From an uncultured Clostridia bacterium (GTDB lineage: Bacteria > Bacillota > Clostridia > TANB77 > CAG-508): DNA of 14,508 nucleotides. Below the pieces are notes generated by a model. It ran no database searches, had not been told where the DNA came from, and was given only the letters and a program-made list of their open reading frames with translations. Shown here in pieces: positions 1 through 5,459 of the stretch (position 1 is the stretch's first letter; each line of letters opens with the position of its first letter). Location: the NCBI GenBank assembly GCA_947628885.1, contig CANRBO010000017.1:1-14508 (forward strand), written 5' to 3'. The translations under genes were made by a program, and so were the position numbers.

Positions 1-594
1 AGGAACATATCCACACTCAGGAAGCCAAAAACCCTTCAAAGGTTTAGAAAAATATTTATTATAAGTTTGTACACCAAGAGCAATCTGAGCTCTAACGGTT
101 TTCTCATTTACATATAAAATAGGAAAATATCCATGAGTAGCACCACAACCAATAATCTCAAGGACTCCCAAATCATTGAACTTCTTAAAAGCAGAAATCA
201 AATTACAATTATAAACATCTTTAAAAATATGTAAATCATTAGAATATCTATCAAAATAATAATGAGATAATTTATTAATTCTAGGATTATCCGCAGTTCT
301 CTTAATTTCCTTTTCAGAAAGCTCAATGTGTTTCTCTAAATACTTGATATATCTCTGCATAAGCATTTTATTATCAAGCATATTAAGTAATGGAGGAGTG
401 AGAGACATAGTAAATCTAAAATCTACACCTTCATCAACAAGCTTTTGAAAATTTAAAATTAATGGAATATAACACTCAGAAATCGCTTCATAAAGCCATT
501 GCTCTTCCAAATAATCTTCACTCTCAGGATGATGAACAAAAGGTAAATGTGCATGTAAAACGAAACTTACATAGCCTTTTGTTTCTTTTTTCAT
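1..594 (-). CDS. GH57-family 1,4-alpha-glucan branching enzyme (DUF1957), N-terminal part
   Basis: Translating the minus strand gives 198 open codons from an ATG at 594 to the window edge, so the C-terminal part is missing. The protein begins MKKETKGYVSFVLHAHLPFV. The HAHLPFV stretch (residues 14-20) matches GH57 motif 1. EIIGCGATHGYFP (146-158) matches motif 2. GFWLPECGYVP (188-198) matches motif 3, where E193 lies at the family's nucleophile position. This WLPEC form is typical of GH57 branching enzymes, which transfer alpha-1,4-glucan segments to make alpha-1,6 branches in glycogen-like polymers in the cytoplasm. The start is supported by the ribosome site AAAGGAGTG about 7 nt upstream. 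It lies 60 nt downstream of the DUF4912 gene on the same strand, probably one transcript partly limited by a hairpin between them. Family assignment is firm. Branching activity rather than another GH57 specificity is inferred, because motifs 4 and 5 are outside the window. Confidence 0.9.
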   Translation of the reverse strand, partial: MKKETKGYVSFVLHAHLPFVHHPESEDYLEEQWLYEAISECYIPLILNFQKLVDEGVDFRFTMSLTPPLLNMLDNKMLMQRYIKYLEKHIELSEKEIKRTADNPRINKLSHYYFDRYSNDLHIFKDVYNCNLISAFKKFNDLGVLEIIGCGATHGYFPILYVNEKTVRAQIALGVQTYNKYFSKPLKGFWLPECGYVP

Positions 595-630
595 AGAAGT
601 TTCACTCCTTTCTAAATATATATTGATGAA

Positions 631-656
631 AATACACGCTGTGTTACGCGTGTATT
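631..656 (-). terminator. Hairpin between the DUF4912 and branching-enzyme genes
   Basis: A perfect 9-bp inverted repeat, AATACACGC at 631-639 and GCGTGTATT at 648-656, encloses an 8-nt loop. It overlaps the stop codon of the DUF4912 gene. Read on the minus strand the stem is followed by a short T-tract and then mixed sequence, so it could be a weak intrinsic terminator, a read-through attenuator or an mRNA-stabilising hairpin. The downstream GH57 gene shows no obvious promoter of its own, which argues for partial read-through. Confidence 0.5.
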
Positions 657-1812
657 ATAAAAATGTAGATGTTGGATTCTGAGAAGACGGATTATTGAAA
701 TCAAATCTGCCAGAATTATCAGAAATGTTGTAATTTTTATAAATATTGTTAAATCTATTATAATCAGGATTTGCATTAAATGTTTTCTCAGTAACTTTAT
801 TAGTCTTTACATTTTTAAAATAAATTTTATTATTTCTTTTAAAATATAAAATATGATCATTAGGAATTTCCACCGTATTAGAAAATGCAACATTTAAATA
901 ATTAACAGGGATAGCCTCACGTTTCTCATATTTTGGACGTCTACCAAGTTCAACAGAATATTGACACTTTGAATTATTAACATGAACATACCAGTTGTTT
1001 GCAAAATCATCTATATCAACTTCAAAAGAATAATTATCAGTTAAATTATGAACGATTAAAACTGGGCGAGTATTGTAAAAAAATAATTTTCCATAAAGTT
1101 TTTCATAATTTTCTCTATCCTTATCAGAAATGTCCCAGTAAACAAATAATGTGTTAGGCTCTTGAGCCAATACTTTAACGACAGTATCATTGTATCTGTA
1201 AGGCAAATCATAATATTCAGGTTGTTGTAATTGAATAATCTCTGCATCAGCCTTTGGAGTACTGCTTTTTTGCTTAGAAGTAGTAGACTTTTTGGTAGTG
1301 GTTTTCTTGGTTGCAGTAGACTTTTTAGTAGTAGTTTTTTTTGTTGTAGGCTCCTTTGCTGTAGTAGCTTTCTTAGTTGCAGTAGATTTTTTAGTAGTAG
1401 TAGACTTCTTGGCTACAGTAGATTTCTTAGAAGTGGTTGCTTTCTTGGTTGCAGTAGATTTCTCAGAAGTAGTTGCCTTCTTGGTGGTAGGTTTCTCCTC
1501 AGCCTTAGCTTTTTTAGATGTAGTTTTTTTAGCTACAGAAACTTTTTCAGCAGTAGCAGACTTATTGGCTGTAGTAGTTTTCTTAGTTGTAGTAGACTTC
1601 TTGGCTGTAGTAGTTTTCTTAGTAGTCGAAGTCTTTTTTGCAGCAGATTTTTCATCAGTTTCAGCTTTCTTAGCCGTAGTTTTTTTGGAAGTAGGCTCTT
1701 TCCTAGCAACACTTTTAGCAGCTGTCTTTTTGGTAGCAGCTGTTTTTCTTGTTTTCTTTTGAGTTACATTTTCTTCAACATTTTCTAGTTCATCTTTGGT
1801 TTTGCGAGCCAT
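655..1812 (-). CDS. DUF4912 domain protein with lysine/threonine-rich N-terminal tail
   Basis: This is a 385-residue protein starting MARKTKDELENVEEN. An in-frame reading extends 41 codons further upstream, but the ATG at 1812 has an excellent ribosome site (AAAGGAGGAA) and the upstream residues are hydrophobic AT-rich noise, so 1812 is the start. Residues 18-185 are a low-complexity tail of KKSTTTKK/KKATT-like units, very basic and resembling histone-H1 tails. Residues 199-345 form the DUF4912 domain, which begins YYDLPYRYNDTVVKVLAQEP and contains the typical FVYWDIS. The C-terminus is Asn/Phe-rich. DUF4912 has no firmly assigned biochemical function. It is often encoded next to GH57 branching enzymes and GT4 glycogen synthases, as here, so a structural or regulatory role in polysaccharide metabolism is an inference. 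The basic tail could bind nucleic acid or an anionic partner. The gene is transcribed divergently from the 227-residue unknown. Confidence 0.85.
   Translation of the reverse strand: MARKTKDELENVEENVTQKKTRKTAATKKTAAKSVARKEPTSKKTTAKKAETDEKSAAKKTSTTKKTTTAKKSTTTKKTTTANKSATAEKVSVAKKTTSKKAKAEEKPTTKKATTSEKSTATKKATTSKKSTVAKKSTTTKKSTATKKATTAKEPTTKKTTTKKSTATKKTTTKKSTTSKQKSSTPKADAEIIQLQQPEYYDLPYRYNDTVVKVLAQEPNTLFVYWDISDKDRENYEKLYGKLFFYNTRPVLIVHNLTDNYSFEVDIDDFANNWYVHVNNSKCQYSVELGRRPKYEKREAIPVNYLNVAFSNTVEIPNDHILYFKRNNKIYFKNVKTNKVTEKTFNANPDYNRFNNIYKNYNISDNSGRFDFNNPSSQNPTSTFL
1258..1761 (-). repeat. Degenerate Lys/Thr/Ser/Ala repeat tract inside the DUF4912 gene
   Basis: The DNA is a degenerate array encoding residues 18-185 of the DUF4912 protein, mostly combinations of KK with STTT, ATT, TTAK and similar. 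On the plus strand it appears as many GTAGTAG and TTTCTTGG-like words. No exact unit length holds throughout, so slippage and unequal exchange have probably shuffled it. It creates long spurious open frames on the plus strand. Confidence 0.8.
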
Positions 1813-1854
1813 AAATTCCTCCTTTGTAAAAAAAAGCAATAATCTTCTAATAAT

Positions 1855-1883
1855 ATAATATATCAAACAAAAAAAATTTACAA
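1855..1883 (-). promoter_or_regulatory. Sigma-A-type promoter for the DUF4912 operon
   Basis: On the minus strand TTGTAA (1878-1883) is separated by exactly 17 nt from TATTAT (1855-1860). Transcription would start near 1848, leaving a leader of about 36 nt before the ATG at 1812. It is back-to-back with the promoter of the divergent gene. Confidence 0.6.
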
Positions 1884-1924
1884 TAGAAAAATGAAAAAAA
1901 TATAAAAAAATAAACGAAAAATTA

Positions 1925-1954
1925 TTGACAATCAAAAAAGCAATATAGTAAAAT
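1925..1954 (+). promoter_or_regulatory. Sigma-A-type promoter for the 227-residue unknown gene
   Basis: A perfect -35 box TTGACA (1925-1930) is followed after 18 nt by TAAAAT (1949-1954). The expected start site near 1961 lies about 37 nt before the ATG at 1998. Confidence 0.65.
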
Positions 1955-1997
1955 ATGAATAGTAAAAAGTTAAGAACATAAGAAGGAAATATTAGTA

Positions 1998-2681
1998 ATG
2001 GGTTTTTTTGATAAATTTAAAAAAAGAAAAGATAACAATCTACAACAATCTGTACCTAACGTAGATTATACTCCAACTAATGCTGAAAGCAATATTAATT
2101 ATAGTACATCAACAAGGGGGGGTAATCTCCAAGTTGAATATTATGATGAAAATGCTAAATTTGATCAATTTTATGATACTACAAGATTAGTTATTAAAAA
2201 TATTACTACCCTTGGCGGTCAACAAGTTCTATCCTGTGATGTATCTTGGTACAGTAGAGATGATTGTCAAATAAAGGATGAAGAAACTGGTAAATGGGAA
2301 AGTAGAAGAGCAAGTGACTATAGCCAAGTGTTGGCACAAATTGATGTAAGAAGATTACAAATTGATCGTGATTATTGTACTATGGTAATGAAGGGATTAT
2401 TAAATCAAAAGAGAGTTGAAAAATACCTTGAAAAAGGGTTACAAGAACATACAGAAAGACCTTGTGGAGAATATATTGGTGGAGTTGGAGAAAGAAACGG
2501 TAAATTGAGCAAATTCTTTTCTGAAAAGGTAGGTATAGAAGCTCATTATGCCCCTTATATGATAAATAGAAGAAATAAAATTGCGATTCAACAAATAAAT
2601 GAAAATCAAAGAAAAATTGATAATTATAATAAGCAAATTGAAAAATTACAAAGAGAAAATGACGATTTAGAAGTAAGATAG
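1998..2681 (+). CDS. Hypothetical protein, 227 residues, C-terminal coiled coil
   Basis: I do not recognise this family. The ATG at 1998 follows an AGAAGGAAA ribosome site and a good promoter, so the gene looks real and expressed. The N-terminus MGFFDKFKKRKDNN is short, amphipathic and basic, like a membrane-surface or adaptor start. Residues about 15-45 are polar and probably disordered. The middle (about 46-200) is a mixed alpha/beta-looking segment with Cys at CDVSW, DDCQI and DYCTM and a conserved-looking ERPCGEYIGGVGERNGK. The last 35 residues (IQQINENQRKIDNYNKQIEK and onward) show coiled-coil heptads. There is no signal peptide or membrane span, so it is likely cytoplasmic. It lies divergent to the DUF4912/GH57 pair, but a role in polysaccharide metabolism is only a neighbourhood guess. 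Confidence 0.75.
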   Translation: MGFFDKFKKRKDNNLQQSVPNVDYTPTNAESNINYSTSTRGGNLQVEYYDENAKFDQFYDTTRLVIKNITTLGGQQVLSCDVSWYSRDDCQIKDEETGKWESRRASDYSQVLAQIDVRRLQIDRDYCTMVMKGLLNQKRVEKYLEKGLQEHTERPCGEYIGGVGERNGKLSKFFSEKVGIEAHYAPYMINRRNKIAIQQINENQRKIDNYNKQIEKLQRENDDLEVR

Positions 2682-2731
2682 TCTATATAATGGTAAATTT
2701 GAATATCAAATTAATATTAAGTAAAAAATTT

Positions 2732-2784
2732 AGCAATCCTCCTTTTATTAAGTGTTTAAAATAAATTATATAAGAAGGATTGCT
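2732..2784. repeat. Imperfect inverted repeat downstream of the 227-residue gene
   Basis: AGCAATCCTCCTT (2732-2744) and AAGAAGGATTGCT (2772-2784) pair at 12 of 13 positions around a 27-nt AT-rich loop. No clean T-tract follows on the plus strand, so a terminator role is uncertain. It could instead be a remnant end of an inserted element, or a regulatory hairpin upstream of the broken RhuM-like gene. Confidence 0.5.
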
Positions 2785-2820
2785 ATTGTTTATAAAAAGA
2801 AAAGTAAGGAGAAGCGTTTA

Positions 2821-3078
2821 TTGAACAATATAGAAAACTTAAAAGATTTAATAATATATCAAAGTCAAAATAATCAAAACATATCAGTAGAAGTTTTATA
2901 TAATGAAGAAGATTTTTGGTTAACACAAAAATCAATGGGAGAATTATTTAATGTTGAAGTGAATACTATAAATTATCATCTAAAGGAGATTTTTAAATCT
3001 AAAGAACTAGATGAAGAATCAGTTATTCGAAAAATTCGAATAACTGATTCTTCATTGTCAAAGTCTAGTGGTAGCTAG
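2821..3078 (+). pseudogene. Truncated RhuM-like (virulence RhuM / Fic-associated) N-terminal domain
   Basis: Starting at TTG 2821, preceded by AAGGAG with about 9 nt spacing, the 85-residue product contains LIIYQSQ, SVEVLYNEEDFWLTQKSMGE, LFNVEVNTINYHLKEIF and ELDEESVIRKIRIT. These match the N-terminal DNA-binding-like segment of RhuM proteins (usual pattern: IEVRFEDETVWLTQ, MAELFGV, I..H..NIF..GEL...SVIRKFRIT). Full-length relatives are normally around 300 residues or more and continue with a GK.YNTKHYNLD segment. Here homology stops just after RKIRIT and is replaced by DSSLSKSSGS and a stop. The break falls inside a perfect 21-bp inverted repeat. The in-frame upstream extension to 2752 has no ribosome site and runs through the preceding hairpin. 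It is most simply a decayed gene. Expression of a short peptide cannot be excluded. Confidence 0.75.
3011..3055. repeat. Perfect 21-bp inverted repeat with 3-nt loop
   Basis: The left arm 3011-3031 (ATGAAGAATC...TTCGAA) and right arm 3035-3055 (TTCGAATAAC...TTCAT) are exact reverse complements around AAA. The left arm encodes the conserved RhuM residues DEESVIR. The right arm replaces the expected continuation of the gene. No T-tract follows, so it is not a standard intrinsic terminator. Confidence 0.9.
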
Positions 3079-3079
3079 G

Positions 3080-3096
3080 CTGTGGTCCAGCCACGG
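3080..3096 (+). terminator. Possible weak terminator hairpin after the RhuM fragment
   Basis: CTGTGG (3080-3085) and CCACGG (3091-3096) can pair over 6 bp, with one G-T wobble, around the loop TCCAG, and AATCATTTT follows. An alternative 5-bp pairing GGCTG/CAGCC overlaps it. The segment is markedly more GC-rich than its surroundings. It may end transcription before the glycosyltransferase promoter, but the T-tract is poor. Confidence 0.3.
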
Positions 3097-3126
3097 AATC
3101 ATTTTAAAAAAATTGTCGATTTCCTA

Positions 3127-3155
3127 TTTACATTTGAAAAAATTATGTATAAAAT
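3127..3155 (+). promoter_or_regulatory. Sigma-A-type promoter for the GT4 glycosyltransferase
   Basis: TTTACA (3127-3132) and TAAAAT (3150-3155) are separated by 17 nt. The start site near 3162 leaves a leader of about 80 nt before the ATG at 3245. Confidence 0.55.
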
Positions 3156-3244
3156 AATATAAATAGTAAAAAAATAAAGAATTAAACAAGCTAAAATAAT
3201 AACCAGTAAAATTACCAAAGAAATGTTGAAAGGGGCATAAAATT

Positions 3245-4537
3245 ATGAAGATTTTAATGCTATCATGGGAATATCCACCAAGAATAGTAGGAGGGATGGC
3301 ACGAGTTGTACACGATTTGTCACATAGGCTAATTAAAGACGGACATGAAGTGACTGTAATAACTTACAGAGATGAAAATGCCTCTTATTTTGAAAATGAT
3401 AAAGGAGTAAAAGTATATAGAATTGACAATTACATGATTCACCCAAATAATTTTATAGACTGGATTATGCAATTAAATTTCAATATGGTTTCCAAAGCTA
3501 CTGAAATCATCAATGAAGAAGGGAAATTTGATGTTATCCATGCACATGATTGGCTAGTTACTTATGCTACAAAAGCCTTAAAGGAATCTTTTAAAATCCC
3601 AGTTGTTACAACAATACATGCTACTGAAAATGGTAGAAATAGTGGAATACATGATGAAGTTCAAAGATACATAAATGATTCTGAGTGGCTTCTTACTTAT
3701 GAGTCAACAGAGGTTATTGTTAATAGTAATTTTATGAAAAGTGATCTTCAACGAATTTTTGGTCTTCCTTTTGAAAAAATAAATGTTATACCAAATGGTG
3801 TTAATTTAAATAATTTTTCCGGAATAGATAAAGACTATGATTTTAGAAGACAATTTGCAATGGATAATGAAAAAATTATACTTTATGTTGGAAGGCTTGT
3901 TTACGAAAAAGGAATTCAAAATCTAATTGCTGCTATGCCTAAAATATTAGATAATTATCATGATTCTAAGCTTGTTATTTGTGGAAAAGGCGGAATGATG
4001 GACGAGCTTAGACAAGAAGCTAGAAATCTTGGAATTGAAAATAAAGTGTATTTTGCTGGATATTGTGATTCTAAGAAAGTACAGAAAATGTATAAATGCG
4101 CTGATATAGCCGTGTTCCCAAGTACATATGAACCTTTTGGAATAGTTGCATTAGAGGCAATGCTTGCAGGAATACCAACAGTTGTATCTGATGTTGGAGG
4201 ACTAAATGAAATTATCGAACACAGATATACAGGTATGAAGAGTTATGCGGGAAATGCAAATTCAATTGCTGATTCAGTTTTAACATTATTATTTGATCCA
4301 AAACTTTGTGATACTGTTTCGAAAAATGCAGTTAAAAAAGTTAAAGAATTATACAACTGGAATAAAATAGCTCAAGATACACATTATGTATATGAGCAAG
4401 CAATTTGTCAGACTGAGGCACAAAAGCAAGCTGAAAAAATGTTACAAGAGAAAGCTCGTAAAACAAGTAAAGCTAAAAATACACAGGGTGAAATTACAAA
4501 TCTATTATCATTTAGAAAGCGCAATGCATACGCATAA
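3245..4537 (+). CDS. GT4-family glycosyltransferase, starch/glycogen synthase-like
   Basis: This 430-residue protein has the two-domain GT-B layout. The N-terminal domain opens MKILMLSWEYPPRIVGGMAR, with GG at 16-17 in the donor-binding loop typical of starch/glycogen-synthase-like GT4 enzymes, and has IHAHDW at 98-103. The C-terminal domain shows VIPNGV (181-186), YVGRLVYEKG (214-223) with R217 and K222 for the nucleotide diphosphate, and the E-x7-E motif EPFGIVALE (E296, E304). These residues predict a retaining alpha-glycosyltransferase. With the GH57 branching enzyme and DUF4912 nearby, elongation of an alpha-1,4-glucan from ADP- or UDP-glucose is the best guess, though other GT4 specificities are possible. 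The last 45 residues are charged and probably helical or disordered. The start has AAAGGGG about 10 nt upstream. The YlbF gene begins 22 nt after its stop, so the two are probably one operon. Confidence 0.88.
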   Translation: MKILMLSWEYPPRIVGGMARVVHDLSHRLIKDGHEVTVITYRDENASYFENDKGVKVYRIDNYMIHPNNFIDWIMQLNFNMVSKATEIINEEGKFDVIHAHDWLVTYATKALKESFKIPVVTTIHATENGRNSGIHDEVQRYINDSEWLLTYESTEVIVNSNFMKSDLQRIFGLPFEKINVIPNGVNLNNFSGIDKDYDFRRQFAMDNEKIILYVGRLVYEKGIQNLIAAMPKILDNYHDSKLVICGKGGMMDELRQEARNLGIENKVYFAGYCDSKKVQKMYKCADIAVFPSTYEPFGIVALEAMLAGIPTVVSDVGGLNEIIEHRYTGMKSYAGNANSIADSVLTLLFDPKLCDTVSKNAVKKVKELYNWNKIAQDTHYVYEQAICQTEAQKQAEKMLQEKARKTSKAKNTQGEITNLLSFRKRNAYA

Positions 4538-4558
4538 AGCATGGAAAGTGAGTAAAAA

Positions 4559-4903
4559 ATGGAAATATATGATACAGCAAATAAGCTTGCAGAAGAAATA
4601 AAAAATTCAACACAATATAAAAATTTAAAAAATTCTAAGGAAAATCTTTTTTCTGATCCACAGAAAAAGGAATTGATTGAAGAGTTTGAAAAGCTAAAAC
4701 AAGAAGTTCAACTTATGGAGATTAAGAGAGCAAATAATCAAGAAATAGATGAAGAGGATAAAAAAGTAAAAGTTGCTAAATTATATAATGTATTAATTGA
4801 AAATAAGGATATAAAAGAATATTTTGATTATGAAATTGAATTTAGTAAAATGATGACTGATATAAATAAAATTATTGGAGATGCTATAAAGGAAGTTATT
4901 TAA
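4559..4903 (+). CDS. YlbF/YmcA-family (DUF964) protein
   Basis: This 114-residue all-helical protein begins MEIYDTANKLAEEIKNSTQY, then has DPQKKELIEEFEKLKQEVQL (about residues 32-51) and ends with EFSKMMTDINKIIGDAIKEV. Length and pattern fit the YlbF/YmcA/YheA family. In Bacillus, YlbF and YmcA act with YaaT as the Y-complex that modulates RNase Y-dependent mRNA processing and affects competence, sporulation and biofilm formation. The exact subfamily here is uncertain, as these short helical proteins diverge quickly. The ribosome site GAAAGTGAG lies 6 nt before the ATG. It is separated by 21 nt from the glycosyltransferase stop and likely cotranscribed, which hints at post-transcriptional control but proves nothing. 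Confidence 0.8.
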   Translation: MEIYDTANKLAEEIKNSTQYKNLKNSKENLFSDPQKKELIEEFEKLKQEVQLMEIKRANNQEIDEEDKKVKVAKLYNVLIENKDIKEYFDYEIEFSKMMTDINKIIGDAIKEVI

Positions 4904-5000
4904 TAAAGGGATAACAAAATTATAGATTTAAAATATATAAAATATTGAGAAATAATTTTAATAGATGAAAACCTTAACAAAGGAAAGGGTTATAATTAAA

Positions 5001-5213
5001 ATGAAAAATGAAAAGGGAATTACATTAATAACTTTAGCTGTTACTGTTATGCTGATGAGTTTACTAGCAGGATTATTAATTAATGCAGTAAATTATGATA
5101 AGATAATGGAAGAAACAGGTGGTGCACAAAACGATTTTGAGGGAGAAGTGGAATATACTGATGAAAAAGTAGAATCAATTCAAGAACAGTGGGGAGACGT
5201 ATTAAGCAAGTAA
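5001..5213 (+). CDS. Small prepilin-like protein with class III signal
   Basis: This 70-residue protein begins MKNEKGITLITLAVTVMLMS. A basic N-terminus, then Gly followed by a hydrophobic helix of about 22 residues (ITLITLAVTVMLMSLLAGLLINAV) is the type IV prepilin/pseudopilin pattern, with predicted cleavage after G6 by a prepilin peptidase. The usual Glu at mature position 5 is absent; that region reads ITLIT, as in many clostridial GITLI-type small prepilins. The rest is a short acidic tail (EGEVEYTDEKVESIQEQWGD) with no room for a full pilin globular domain. The start at 5001 is preferred over an in-frame ATG at 4965 because it gives the canonical signal and has AAAGGG about 11 nt upstream; 4965 has no good ribosome site. 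No other pilus genes are in the window, so its assembly partners are unknown. It lies 97 nt after the YlbF-family gene, possibly on the same transcript. Confidence 0.7.
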   Translation: MKNEKGITLITLAVTVMLMSLLAGLLINAVNYDKIMEETGGAQNDFEGEVEYTDEKVESIQEQWGDVLSK

Positions 5214-5274
5214 ATGCAGATACTATATCCAAATTCAATATATAGAAAATATAAAAAACATTAAAATAATGATG

Positions 5275-5360
5275 AAAAAATATTATAGTTTAAGTATCAA
5301 ATTAATAGTAAGCAAGTTGCTTTTATAAAATATTGTGATACAAAACTATAATATTTTTTT
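5275..5360. terminator. Bidirectional intrinsic terminator between the prepilin-like gene and asnS
   Basis: A 17-bp perfect arm pair (5275-5291 with 5343-5359) ends in a run of seven T on the plus strand and six A at the left edge, so it gives a T-tail in both directions. A small bulge is followed by a further 5-bp pairing, GTATC (5294-5298) with GATAC (5337-5341). The loop of about 38 nt contains a minor AAGC/GCTT hairpin. It lies between converging genes, as expected for a shared terminator. Confidence 0.7.
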
Positions 5361-5459
5361 GATTTAGCGATTATTTTTAAACAGTTTTTTTAACTTTTTA
5401 GTTTAATATAATATAACCTAATTTAATTTAGTAGTCTTAGTAAATTAAAATTTTATAAA

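Noticed and set aside
1231..1788. Long plus-strand open frames (185 and 156 codons) over the DUF4912 tail, rich in Ser/Phe/Leu or Val
   Set aside because: They are the antisense reading of the Lys/Thr-rich repeat, have no ribosome site or promoter and have extreme composition.
655..1935. Extended 426-residue start for the DUF4912 protein
   Set aside because: The extra 41 residues run across the promoter and ribosome site, and the ATG at 1812 has near-ideal initiation signals.
2704..2721. TATCAAATTAATATTAAG, nearly repeated at 5295-5312
   Set aside because: An 18-bp match with one mismatch in such AT-rich DNA is expected by chance. Both copies are downstream of genes, but nothing further aligns.
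2730..2785. CIRCE-like element, because TTAGCAATC and GATTGCTA both occur
   Set aside because: The arms are 39 nt apart instead of 9 and no promoter or chaperone gene is associated.
3071..3096. tRNA-like fragment suggested by GTAGCTAGGCTGTGG and CCAGCCACGG
   Set aside because: No acceptor stem, D-arm or T-arm consensus can be assembled around it.
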